A stretch of 64,000 nucleotides of DNA from Paracoccus indicus (GTDB lineage Bacteria > Pseudomonadota > Alphaproteobacteria > Rhodobacterales > Rhodobacteraceae). The position numbers and the translations under genes are program-made. Numbering within the stretch: position 1 is the stretch's first letter; the number at the start of each line of letters is the position of its first letter. The stretch covers positions 176,960-240,959 of the forward strand of contig NZ_PYWA01000007.1 of assembly GCF_003056335.1 (NCBI RefSeq). The letters are read 5' to 3'. The notes below the pieces were generated by a model. It was not told the DNA's origin and ran no database searches. It worked only from the letters and a program-made list of their open reading frames with translations. This document shows, in pieces, positions 31,102-40,026 of this stretch.

Positions 31102-31965
31102 ATGCACGCCCCCATGAAAGAGCCGCTGCGCATCCTCGCGCCCAATCCCTCGCCCCTGACGGGGCCCGGCACAACGACATTCCTGATCGGAGAGGATCAT
31201 GTCGCCGTGATCGACCCCGGCCCGGATGACGACGCGCATCTTGAGGCGATCGTTGCGCAGGGTCGCGGGCGCATCGGCCATATCTTCGTGACCCATGCGC
31301 ATCTGGACCACAGCCAGGGGGCGGCCCGCCTGTCGCAGATGACCGGCGCGCCGGTTCTGGCCTTCGGCACCGCGACCGAAGGCCGATCCGCCATCAACGC
31401 CCGCCTTGCCGCATCGGGCATGATCCATGGGGGTGAGGGGCTGGACATGGATTTCACCCCCGACATCCGCTTGCAGGACGATCAGCAGATCACCACGCCG
31501 GATTGGAGCCTGCGCGTCCTTCACACCCCCGGCCATGCCGCGGGGCATCTTTGCCTTGCGTGGGGCGATACGATCTTCTGCGGAGACTTGGTGATGGGCT
31601 GGTCATCGACCCTGATCTCGCCCCCGGACGGCGATCTGATCGACTATTTCCGCTCGCTGGACCGCCTGAGGCAATTGTCCCCCGCCCGCCTGCTGCCGAC
31701 CCATGGCGCCCCCATCCAGGACCCCCTGCCCCGCATCGACGAACTGGCCCGCCATCGCCGCGACCGCACCGCCCAGATCATGACCGCCCTGCATCAGGCA
31801 CCCGATACGGCCGAGGGACTGGCGCGCCGCCTTTATGAAGTGCCCGAACCGCTTTACCCGGCGGCGCAGCGCAACATCCTGTCCCATCTGATCGCCCTGA
31901 CCCAGCTTGGTGCCGTTGATTTCCAAGGGAATTTGACCGCCGATAGCTTTTTTTCGATTTCATGA
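31102..31965 (+). CDS. MBL-fold metallo-hydrolase (LACTB2/ribonuclease-like)
   Basis: Metallo-beta-lactamase-fold protein of about 287 residues. The zinc motif THAHLDHS is near residue 75, with further metal ligands in HTPGHAAGH and FCGDLVMG. The C-terminal 70 residues resemble the winged-helix tail of LACTB2-like hydrolases (GLARRLYEVPEPLYPAAQRN). The substrate is unknown; relatives include glyoxalase-II-like enzymes and an RNA endonuclease. It is divergent from the histidine kinase with only 34 bp between them. A second ATG at 31114 is possible. Confidence 0.88.
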   Translation: MHAPMKEPLRILAPNPSPLTGPGTTTFLIGEDHVAVIDPGPDDDAHLEAIVAQGRGRIGHIFVTHAHLDHSQGAARLSQMTGAPVLAFGTATEGRSAINARLAASGMIHGGEGLDMDFTPDIRLQDDQQITTPDWSLRVLHTPGHAAGHLCLAWGDTIFCGDLVMGWSSTLISPPDGDLIDYFRSLDRLRQLSPARLLPTHGAPIQDPLPRIDELARHRRDRTAQIMTALHQAPDTAEGLARRLYEVPEPLYPAAQRNILSHLIALTQLGAVDFQGNLTADSFFSIS

Positions 31966-32024
31966 CAAAAAATCGGAAAAGGCTCTGGACGCCCCCGGAA
32001 CACGTTGCTATATCCGCCTCGTGT

Positions 32025-32099
32025 TCCGGCGTAGCTCAGCGGTAGAGCAGTTGACTGTTAATCAATTGGTCGTAGGTTCGATCCCTACCGCCGGAGCCA
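32025..32099 (+). tRNA. tRNA-Asn (anticodon GTT)
   Basis: Acceptor TCCGGCG / CGCCGGA, D arm AGCTCAGCGGTAGAGC, anticodon stem TTGA/TCAA with loop CTGTTAA, T arm GTAGGTTCGATCCCTAC, encoded CCA. Anticodon GTT reads asparagine codons. The 236 bases downstream hold no gene I can support; they precede an IS3 relic. Confidence 0.96.
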
Positions 32100-32335
32100 A
32101 TTCATCCAATAAGCCTGTGATAATCAAGGCTTAGGTTGAATTTGGCAAGTACAGTGTCACACAGCACTGTAGTACAAGTTCCTGAAATGCGGGTCGCTCG
32201 TCTTTAGTCTTAAAGGCCGCACTTTGGCGACCACCTTTTGCCTTCTGCAACGCGGTTCCACTTGAAGTTGGCGTCGGCGTTTGCCTGAGTTATCCACAAA
32301 GACCAGACACTGGCAGTTGTCTCTGCGCACCACGG

Positions 32336-32772
32336 TGAACCGTCCCGGGTTTGGTGGACGGTAAGATACTCAAAGGATGCGTTCTATGACGTCGAAACGG
32401 TTCACCCCCGCGTATCCTGCCGAACTGGGTGGACGCGATGTTCGGCTCTTCCAAGAGAACCGCGCCGACTACGCCAGTGACACGGCTACCTACAAGAAGA
32501 TCGGTCTGAAGCTTGGCCGTTTGCTCGACTGTCTGCGTGCCTTGTGCCAATAGGCCGAACGTGATGCCGGTCAGCGCGGCGGTCTGACGAGCGCGGAGAA
32601 GGACGGGATCAAGGAACTGGAGCGCGAGCTCCGTGAACTGCGTCAGGCCAACGAGATCCGTAAGAAGGCCAGTGCATACTTCGCAGCGGCAGAGCTCGAC
32701 CGCCCGCATTTCGTTCGCATACTGCTGATGGAATTCGACATCTGCGCCGATCATCCCGCCTTCTCGGCTTGA
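32336..32772 (+). mobile_element. IS3-family insertion sequence relic (orfA with in-frame stop)
   Basis: The stretch begins with TGAACCGTCCCGGGTTTGGT, which looks like an IS3-family left end. From ATG 32386 it translates to a recognisable IS3 orfA product: an N-terminal helix-turn-helix region, then the coiled-coil [20 protein letters not shown] and [10 protein letters not shown]. An in-frame TAG interrupts it at about codon 55. The frame then closes at 32772 after a few residues that do not continue into a normal orfB, so the integrase domain is missing. It is inactive. Bases 32773-32955 hold nothing further that I recognise. Confidence 0.8.
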
Positions 32773-32955
32773 CGACAAATCTGCATCTCGCGCTTCGCGA
32801 TGCGAAACTGTGCTATCGGTTCCGCGGGGGGCGAGGACATCCATGCATGACCCCTCTGCAGGGTGCGCGGGAAAAGGCCAAGTTGCACATCGATGCGACG
32901 CAGACGCGCGGCTGTGGTGGGTGATTGGTAGGACGCAATCATTTCATGGCCTACC

Positions 32956-35076
32956 TCAAAGCAGGAAGTGATCCTCTTGCAGGTCGATCAGACCGGCCAG
33001 GCGGATCACCATGTCGGCTTGACGGTCGCCGTCCAGATCAACCTCGATCGACGTCAGACCGTTCGCGTGGTTCCAGCGCAATGCGGGTTCCGTGCCCGAG
33101 TCCCAGCCATCATAGGCCAACCCGAGCGCACGCATATCGACAACATCGGCCTCGGTCTGAAAGTCGACGATCAGGTCGGGCGCATCAGGGCGGCTGTCGC
33201 TGGCGGTGAAGAAACGGAAGACGTCTTCGCCCGGACCGCCCGCCATGCGGTCAGCACCCTGTCCGCCGACCAAAGTGTCATTGCCGTGAAACCCGAACAG
33301 CCGGTCATATCCTGCCTGGCCGCGCAGAACGTCATTGCCCGTGCCGCCCTCCAGCCGGTCTGCACCAGTGCCGCCCGACAGCCGATCCTCGCCCTGGTTG
33401 CCGGCCATGCGGTCGTTCCCCGCGCCGCCCGTCAGGATGTCACGACCGCCACCTGCCCGCAGGAGGTCGTCGCCCTGACCGCCATGCAGACTGTCGCGTC
33501 CCGCGCCGCTGCGCAGATCGTCATTGCCGAAACCGCCCGACAGAAGATTGTTTCCATTCAGGTCGGTCAGCACGTCATCGCCGCGATTGCCGAACAGCCG
33601 GTCATGCCCCAGACCGCCCAGCAGGCGGTCCGCACCATCACCACCGTTCAGGACGTCATCGCCCGATGCGCCGTGCAGCGTATCGTCGCCCGCGCGGCCA
33701 CCAAGAATATTGTCGGCGATATTGCCTCGCACAAGGTCGCCGCCCGATCCGGCCACATAGACCTCGATCACGGTGCCGGGTGCGATCTGCAGGTTGCCGC
33801 GCATGCCATAGACGTCCGAGGATGCACCGATGCGCAGGTCCACGCGCTGCGCCTGCGCATCGTTGCCAAGGTTCAGCGTATCGATGCCGCCCACGTCGTG
33901 AATGGTCATCACCGCGCTGCGCGCCGCGCGCACGGTCGGGTCGCCGTTCCCGTCCTGGGCCGAGAACAGCCGTCCCAGCCAGCTGTCGCCCAAGGTATGG
34001 CCCACGCCGAAGACGGTATTGCCAGCCGTCAGCGACCCCTGCCCCGCGACGCCGTAGAGCGCCTGGATGGCAATGATGTCGGCGGGCATGGGCGTCGTCA
34101 CGAAACCCATCGTGGCATCGACGTTGGGATTCTCGGACTGCGAGAAATAGGACATGACCGAGGCTTGCCAGCTGTCGTTCAGAAAGACCGCATCCGTGCC
34201 GAAGTTTGCCCAACCGTTGTAATTGCCCTGATGGCCCAGCCCCAATGCGTGCCCGATCTCGTGCAGGTAGGTCTGGAAGCCATAGGTCCCGATCTGCCCG
34301 CCTTCGCGGCGCAGCCAGTCGGTGTCGATATTGATCTCGGATGACATGATGCGTCGGCCCATGGTGCTGGACCATGCATAGGCGCCGTCGTCGCCGTCAT
34401 CGAAGCGGATGTCGGCGCGGCCCGTCGTCTCGCGGAACCGCAGATCCGCGACCGAGGACCATGCCGCCATCGCATCCCGCGCCAGGCTGCGTCCCGTTGC
34501 ATCCAGTCCCGTCAGATTGACCGTGATGATGTTGTCGTCCGAGGTGTCGAAGGCCCGCGCCTGCTGGCCCACATCGCCCCAGTACCCCTGGACCAGGTAA
34601 TCCGCCAGATCCGCCATGGCCGAAACGGCTGGCTTGGGCACCCCCGCGACCGTCAGGACATAGCTGCCCGTATGGCTGCCATAGGCGGATGCGTCCAGGA
34701 AATAGGTTCCGCTCTCGGATGCGGTGAAGGTGATGCGGCTGTCCAGCGACGGCCCCATGTCGTCATTCGCCGCCAGCAGTATTCCGTTCCGGTCGTGCAG
34801 CGCCAGCATCGGATCGGCCAGCGAATTGCCGATCAGATCGAAGCGATAGGTCTGCCCCTCCTGCAGTTGAATCCTGATCCAGTCGCTGTCGCCGACGTCC
34901 CCGATCCGGCCACGAAAGCTGTCCTCGACCGTCATGCGATAGGTGGTGGCCGTCGATGCGGCGGCGTCCCCGCCCTCGTGGATGGTGGCCTGCGCGGTGA
35001 TCGGCGCGTTGTCCGCCTGCGTGTCGAAGGCGCAGGTCTTGTCGAAGGGCCGGAAATTGGCGCAAAGGGTGCACAT
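32956..35076 (-). CDS. Secreted M10 serralysin-type RTX metalloprotease
   Basis: Zinc endopeptidase exported by type I secretion (706 residues). An unusual N terminus with Cys at positions 2, 5 and 15 is followed by a bacterial pre-peptidase (PPC-like) beta domain to about residue 145. The peptidase domain has the zinc motif HEIGHALGLGH near residue 272 and the Met-turn SVMSYF. At least ten RTX nonapeptide-like repeats (GGxGxDxLx) run from about residue 440 to 630, and the C-terminal end fits a type I signal. There is no Sec signal peptide. No ABC/MFP exporter genes adjoin it. A small exported protein gene lies just upstream on the same strand. Confidence 0.93.
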   Translation of the reverse strand: MCTLCANFRPFDKTCAFDTQADNAPITAQATIHEGGDAAASTATTYRMTVEDSFRGRIGDVGDSDWIRIQLQEGQTYRFDLIGNSLADPMLALHDRNGILLAANDDMGPSLDSRITFTASESGTYFLDASAYGSHTGSYVLTVAGVPKPAVSAMADLADYLVQGYWGDVGQQARAFDTSDDNIITVNLTGLDATGRSLARDAMAAWSSVADLRFRETTGRADIRFDDGDDGAYAWSSTMGRRIMSSEINIDTDWLRREGGQIGTYGFQTYLHEIGHALGLGHQGNYNGWANFGTDAVFLNDSWQASVMSYFSQSENPNVDATMGFVTTPMPADIIAIQALYGVAGQGSLTAGNTVFGVGHTLGDSWLGRLFSAQDGNGDPTVRAARSAVMTIHDVGGIDTLNLGNDAQAQRVDLRIGASSDVYGMRGNLQIAPGTVIEVYVAGSGGDLVRGNIADNILGGRAGDDTLHGASGDDVLNGGDGADRLLGGLGHDRLFGNRGDDVLTDLNGNNLLSGGFGNDDLRSGAGRDSLHGGQGDDLLRAGGGRDILTGGAGNDRMAGNQGEDRLSGGTGADRLEGGTGNDVLRGQAGYDRLFGFHGNDTLVGGQGADRMAGGPGEDVFRFFTASDSRPDAPDLIVDFQTEADVVDMRALGLAYDGWDSGTEPALRWNHANGLTSIEVDLDGDRQADMVIRLAGLIDLQEDHFLL

Positions 35077-35103
35077 GCGGTAATACCTGAATACTGAAAA
35101 ATG

Positions 35104-35433
35104 TTACTGGGACAGCCCGAAGCGCAGCAGGTCGCGCGCGAAGCCGGAATAGACCTCGGGGCCGGGATCGCGGTCCATGATGTTGAAGCGCATCGGCTGA
35201 CGCGATTTTCCCTGCGGCGTGACCAGCATCGCCGTAATCGAGGATGGCGTCGTTGCCAGCACCCGCAGGCGCAGCCCCGGTGGCGTCTCCAGACCGCGGA
35301 GCGCTTGGCACAGCCCGCCGGCAAGACGTTGGTCGACACCCGCGGATTGTCGGCAATCGACCTGCCCCGCATGAGCGCCCCCCGCCGCCAGCAGGATGAT
35401 CAGCGAACCGAGCAACAAAGGGGCATGAGGCAT
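35104..35433 (-). CDS. Small exported protein of unknown function upstream of the RTX protease
   Basis: A 109-residue protein with a clear signal peptide (MPHAPLLLGSLIILLAAGGAHA) and a mature part of about 87 residues with two cysteines that could pair. I do not recognise the family. It ends 27 bp before the protease start on the same strand, so the two are probably cotranscribed. A chaperone or inhibitor role would be attractive, because serralysins often travel with a small periplasmic inhibitor. However, I see no Inh/AprI signature, so that is only a guess. ATG 35433 is chosen because the signal peptide starts there; the frame is open to 35583. Confidence 0.65.
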   Translation of the reverse strand: MPHAPLLLGSLIILLAAGGAHAGQVDCRQSAGVDQRLAGGLCQALRGLETPPGLRLRVLATTPSSITAMLVTPQGKSRQPMRFNIMDRDPGPEVYSGFARDLLRFGLSQ

Positions 35434-35678
35434 GATCGGATCGATCCCCGTGGATGACGCGTGATGGCCGCCGCACGGTCCGGTTCCGTTCCGCTTGGCG
35501 CCCAAGGGCGTGCGCCTTTGGGGCGACGCAACCTCGGGCAGATCTATACAGGGGTTGCAGGCCAGCACCAAAGGCATTTTCATGAAAACGTCACGGATTT
35601 TCCGCGCCCGTGTCGCCGCACGGGGAGGTCACACCCCAAGGCGGTGGGAAGCGCGGCACACCATAGGGGATCAGACCG

Positions 35679-37056
35679 ATGAACAGCCCGAACCATGCCA
35701 GCCCCGACGACATCCGTGCCATGTTCTCGGCCGCCATGTCGGCCATGTATCGCAACGAGGTCCCCGCCTATGGCCAATTGATCACGCTGGTCGCGCAGGT
35801 GAACGACCGTCGGCTGGCCGACGATCCGGAGCTGCGCGACCGGATGCAGGCCACGGGCGAGCTGGGGCGCGTGTCGGATGAACGCCACGGCGCGATCCGC
35901 CTTGGCACCCCGGCCGAGCTGTCGATGATGCGCAGGCTGTTCGCCGTGATGGGGATGCATCCGGTCGGCTATTACGACCTGACCGAGGCTGGCGTTCCCG
36001 TCCATTCGACGGCCTTCCGCCCGCTGACGCAGAAGGCGCTGAACGCGAACCCCTTCCGGGTCTTCACATCACTGCTGCGGCTGGATCTGGTGCGGGACGC
36101 GGCGCTGCGCGAGGAAGCCCGGCAATTGCTGCAGAACCGCCGCATCTTCACCGACGCCTGCATCGCCCTGATCGAACGGGCCGAGGCGCAAGGGGGCCTC
36201 TCGCCCGCCGATGCCGCGACCTTCGTGCAGCAGGCGCTGGAGACCTTCCGCTGGCATGCCGATGCCCCGGTCGATCGCGCGATGTATCAGCGTCTGCATG
36301 ACGCGCACCGCCTGCTGGCCGATGTGGTGGCCTTCCGCGGCCCCCATATCAACCACCTGACCCCGCGCACGCTGGACATCGACGCCGTGCAGCGGATGAT
36401 GCCCGATCACGGCATCGCCCCCAAGGCCGTGGTCGAGGGGCCTCCGGCGCGGCGCTGCCCGATCCTGCTGCGCCAGACCTCGTTCAAGGCGCTGGACGAA
36501 GCGGTCAGCTTTGCAGGCAGCCCCGGACAGCACACCGCCCGCTTCGGCGAGATCGAGGCGCGCGGCCAGGCCCTGACCCCCAAGGGCAAGGCGCTTTACG
36601 ACCGCCTGCTGACCCGTGCCCGCGCCACGGTCACGCCCAAGGCCGATGGCAGCAATGGCGCCGAATACATCCACGCGCTGGAAACCAGCTTTGCCGATTT
36701 CCCCGACAATGCGGAAGCAATCCGCCAGCAGGGGCTGGGATATTGTGAATTCACGCTTCAGCCGGACATGGACACCCTGCCCCCCCCCCGGCAGCGACCC
36801 CGAGGCTCTGATCGCCAGCGGCCACCTGCGCGCCCATCCCCTGACATACGAGGATTTCCTGCCCGTCAGCGCCGCCGGCATCTTCCAGTCGAACCTTGGC
36901 GACGAGGCGGCTCAGGATTTCGCCGCCAACCCCAATCGCGCCGCCTTCGAGGCCGATCTGGGTGCGCCCGTGCAGGATGAATTCGCGCTGTATCAACAGT
37001 TGCAGGACGCCTCGCTGGCGCGATGCATGGCCCAGCTGGGAATGGCCCCCGCCTGA
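35679..37056 (+). pseudogene. hglS: 2-oxoadipate dioxygenase/decarboxylase (DUF1338, HglS) with a poly-C frameshift
   Basis: HglS is a Fe(II) enzyme that converts 2-oxoadipate to D-2-hydroxyglutarate in lysine catabolism. The frame from ATG 35679 carries the predicted active-site residues: His and Arg in ERHGAIRLGT, His in RGPHINHLTPRTLD and Glu in GYCEFTLQP. A run of ten C at 36780-36789 shifts the reading frame after about codon 367. The correct C terminus (PPPGSDPEALIASGHL onward, with TYEDFLPVSAAGIF) continues in the +1 frame to 37056. With nine C the product would be about 458 residues, the usual length. A sequencing error or a slippery tract is as likely as a true null. It is followed by a family 7 aldehyde dehydrogenase. 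Confidence 0.85.
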
Positions 37057-37088
37057 CCGACCGCAACCGAACGAAAGACCAAAGACCC

Positions 37089-38597
37089 ATGGACCTGACC
37101 GCAGACGTGCACGCCCTCATGACCGACCTTGGCGTCGATCCCGCCACCCTGGGCGCGGGCGACATGCCCTGCCGCAGCCCCGTCAACGGCCAGCAGATCG
37201 CCAGCCTTGCCCGCGACGACGCGACGACCACCGCCGCCGCCATCGACCGGGCGCAGGCAACATTTCATACGTGGCGCATGGTGCCTGCCCCGCGTCGCGG
37301 CGAATTGGTCCGCCTGCTGGGCGAGGAGCTGCGCCGCAACAAGGCCGCCCTTGGAAGACTGGTGTCGATCGAGGCGGGCAAGGTCACCTCGGAAGGGCTG
37401 GGCGAGGTGCAGGAGATGATCGACATCTGCGATTTCGCCACCGGCCTGTCGCGCCAGCTCTACGGGCTGACCATCGCCACCGAACGCCCCGGCCACCGCA
37501 TGATGGAGACCTGGCACCCGCTTGGCGTCATGGGCGTCATCAGCGCCTTCAACTTCCCCGTCGCCGTCTGGTCGTGGAATACCGCGCTGGCGCTGGTCTG
37601 CGGCAACAGCGTGGTCTGGAAGCCATCCGAGAAGACGCCCCTGACGGCGCTGGCCTGTCAGGCCATCCTGACCCGTGCGATGGACCGTTTCGGCGATGCG
37701 CCCGCGGGTCTGTCGCAGGTGCTGATCGGGGATGCCTCGGTCGGCGCGGCGCTGGTCGAGAACCCGAAGGTGGCGCTGGTCTCGGCCACGGGATCGACAC
37801 GCATGGGTCGCATCGTCGGCCCCAAGGTCGCGGAACGCTTTGGCCGCTCGATCCTGGAACTGGGTGGCAACAACGCGGGCATCGTCTGCCCCTCGGCCGA
37901 TCTGGACATGGCGCTGCGGGCCGTGGCCTTCGGGGCGATGGGCACGGCCGGCCAGCGCTGCACGACGACGCGGCGGCTGTTCGTCCATGAAAGCGTCTAT
38001 GACGATCTGGTGCCGCGTCTGATCAAGGCTTTCCGGACGGTCAGCATCGGCAATCCGCTGACCACCGACGCGCTGGTCGGCCCGCTGATCGACCGCGCCG
38101 CCTTCGACGCCATGCAGGCAGCGCTGGAGGCCGCCGCTCAGGCAGGCGGCGTGGTTCATGGCGGCGGGCGCCATGACGCGGGCGAACCGGATGCCTTCTA
38201 TGCCCGCCCCGCCCTGGTCGAGATGCCGTCCCAGACCGGCCCCGTTCTGCACGAGACCTTCGCCCCGATCCTCTATGTGATGAAATACGACGATTTCGAG
38301 GCCGTGCTGGCGGATCACAACGCCGTCGGCGCGGGGCTGTCATCGGCCATCTTCTCCACCGACCTGCGCGAAAGCGAGGCCTTCCTGTCGGCCCAGGGGT
38401 CCGATTGCGGCATCGCCAACGTCAACATCGGCACCTCGGGGGCGGAAATCGGCGGGGCCTTCGGGGGCGAGAAGGAAACCGGCGGCGGGCGCGAAAGCGG
38501 GTCGGACGCGTGGAAGGCCTATATGCGGCGGGCGACCAACACGATCAACTATTCCCGCGACCTGCCCTTGGCGCAGGGCGTGGTCTTCGACATCTGA
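37089..38597 (+). CDS. Family 7 aldehyde dehydrogenase (L-aminoadipate-semialdehyde dehydrogenase type)
   Basis: NAD(P)-dependent dehydrogenase of about 502 residues, resembling ALDH7/AmaB enzymes that oxidise aminoadipate semialdehyde (piperideine-6-carboxylate) to 2-aminoadipate. The NAD-binding region has SAFNFPVAVWSWN and KPSEKTPLTA. The catalytic Glu is in LELGGNNAGIV and the Cys in GTAGQRCTTTRRLF, the family 7 form of that motif. It follows hglS by 32 bp, and the pair spans two steps of lysine degradation. ATG 37089 starts just before the conserved N terminus. Confidence 0.92.
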   Translation: MDLTADVHALMTDLGVDPATLGAGDMPCRSPVNGQQIASLARDDATTTAAAIDRAQATFHTWRMVPAPRRGELVRLLGEELRRNKAALGRLVSIEAGKVTSEGLGEVQEMIDICDFATGLSRQLYGLTIATERPGHRMMETWHPLGVMGVISAFNFPVAVWSWNTALALVCGNSVVWKPSEKTPLTALACQAILTRAMDRFGDAPAGLSQVLIGDASVGAALVENPKVALVSATGSTRMGRIVGPKVAERFGRSILELGGNNAGIVCPSADLDMALRAVAFGAMGTAGQRCTTTRRLFVHESVYDDLVPRLIKAFRTVSIGNPLTTDALVGPLIDRAAFDAMQAALEAAAQAGGVVHGGGRHDAGEPDAFYARPALVEMPSQTGPVLHETFAPILYVMKYDDFEAVLADHNAVGAGLSSAIFSTDLRESEAFLSAQGSDCGIANVNIGTSGAEIGGAFGGEKETGGGRESGSDAWKAYMRRATNTINYSRDLPLAQGVVFDI

Positions 38598-38602
38598 ACA
38601 CA

Positions 38603-38624
38603 CGGGCGGGGTCGCCCCCGCCCG
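38603..38624. terminator. GC hairpin between convergent aldehyde dehydrogenase and NCS1 genes
   Basis: Stem CGGGCGGGG / CCCCCGCCCG around a short loop, placed exactly in the 38-bp gap of two convergent genes. There is no T run, so it is a likely but not classical terminator. Confidence 0.55.
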
Positions 38625-38635
38625 CGCAACCGTCC

Positions 38636-39994
38636 TCAGCTTGCGAAACGACGCGCAGAGGGCAGCGTCTTCATCAGCAGGTAATAGCTGACCCCGGCGG
38701 GGATCAGGCTGGCATACCAGCTGACACCCGAAAAGAGCAGCGCGAACCCAACCCCGATCACCGTCGCGATGACGGCAGCCGGATTGATGCCGCGATAAGG
38801 CCCCTGCGGGTCGTAGAGATGCGCAAGGTTCAACCTCTGGCCGCGGATCACATGGTAGTCGACGACAAGGATCGCGAAGATCGGCCCCAGGAAGGCGCTG
38901 TAGGTCTGGATGAACAGGTTCAGCCCCGCCGCGCTTTCGTCGCGAACCAGCAGCCAGGGGAAGGTGGCGAAGGCCAGCAGCCCGACCAGCACCGCCGCCG
39001 TGCGGAACGGCAGCTTGAAGACGTCCATCAACGCATAGGCGGGCGGCACGACGTTGTTCAGGATGTTCGTCGTCACCTGCGCGAAGGCGATGAACAGCAG
39101 CGTCGTCACCAGCAGCAGCTTGTTGTCGACGGCGCTGGAAAACACCTTGATCGGATCGACCTCGCCCGTGGCCCCCGACACCATCAGCCCGATCAGCCCC
39201 ATGAACAGCGTCGCGGGCAAGATCGAATTGGCATAGATCGCCACCTGCCGTCCCCGCCCCACGTCGTCATGCAGTTCGCGGCTGTAGTCCGAGACGTTCA
39301 GCATCATCGTCGAATAGATGCCCAGAAACAGCATCGTCGCCCCCCAGAAGGGTGCGCCCCATGTTCCCTCGACGTTGATCAGGTTCTGGCTGATCTGGGT
39401 GCCGTATTTGCCGATGACGGTGAAGAACATGTAGATCAGCGACCCGATGATGAAGATCGAGCCGATGTTCTCGAGCCACTTGATGCCATGAAAGCCCAGC
39501 ACCGAAAGCCCGATCTGCAAGGCCTGAAAGCCGATGAAGAAGGCCCAGATGTTGGAAAAGCCGAACATGGTTTCCGAGACGAGGTTCAGCGCCCCTGCCC
39601 CGATCCAGCTCTGGAAGCCGAACCAGACCAGTGCCGGGACGGATCTGACAAGCGCTGGCAAGCGCGTGCCGGTAAAGCCGAAGGACGACCGCGCCTGAAC
39701 CATGAACGGGATGCCATAGCGGTGCCCCGCCTGCCCGTTGATCATCAGCGCGACGCCGATGACCGTGCAGCCGATGGCGATGGCCACGACCACCTGCAGC
39801 AGGTTCAGCGTGCCGACCAGCCCCGACCCGATGGTGAAGGTGCCGATGGACACGCATCCGCCCAACCAGGCGAACAGATAGGACCACGACCCCATGATGC
39901 GGGTCTGCTGCGGCGCCAGGCTCTCCTGACCGATGCTCTTGTTGCCGTGGGACGGATGGGGCGGTGCGGCCCCGGCGGTGTCTTGATACGTCAT
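38636..39994 (-). CDS. NCS1 family nucleobase/hydantoin/allantoin permease
   Basis: Twelve-helix secondary transporter (about 452 residues) of the nucleobase:cation symporter-1 family, which imports purines, pyrimidines, allantoin or hydantoins. Family features are the N-terminal NKSIGQESLAPQQTRIMGSW segment just before helix 1, GYR-like RSSFGFTGTRLPAL, and the Asn/Pro-rich NILNNVVPPAYAL region. It lies 32 bp downstream of an Asp/Glu/hydantoin racemase gene and opposite a GntR regulator. Hydantoin or allantoin transport is therefore the best guess, not proven. Confidence 0.88.
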   Translation of the reverse strand: MTYQDTAGAAPPHPSHGNKSIGQESLAPQQTRIMGSWSYLFAWLGGCVSIGTFTIGSGLVGTLNLLQVVVAIAIGCTVIGVALMINGQAGHRYGIPFMVQARSSFGFTGTRLPALVRSVPALVWFGFQSWIGAGALNLVSETMFGFSNIWAFFIGFQALQIGLSVLGFHGIKWLENIGSIFIIGSLIYMFFTVIGKYGTQISQNLINVEGTWGAPFWGATMLFLGIYSTMMLNVSDYSRELHDDVGRGRQVAIYANSILPATLFMGLIGLMVSGATGEVDPIKVFSSAVDNKLLLVTTLLFIAFAQVTTNILNNVVPPAYALMDVFKLPFRTAAVLVGLLAFATFPWLLVRDESAAGLNLFIQTYSAFLGPIFAILVVDYHVIRGQRLNLAHLYDPQGPYRGINPAAVIATVIGVGFALLFSGVSWYASLIPAGVSYYLLMKTLPSARRFAS

Positions 39995-40026
39995 GTCGGT
40001 TTTCCCTGTTGGAAGCTGGGGTCGTC

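Noticed and set aside
32290..32298. Perfect DnaA box TTATCCACA, possible replication origin
   Set aside because: It is a single box with no cluster, no AT-rich unwinding region and no dnaA/dnaN/parAB nearby.
33300..33750. Tandem repeats in the protease gene, considered as a DNA repeat or CRISPR-like array
   Set aside because: The period is about 27 bp and in frame, encoding RTX GGxGxD repeats. There are no conserved repeats with unique spacers.
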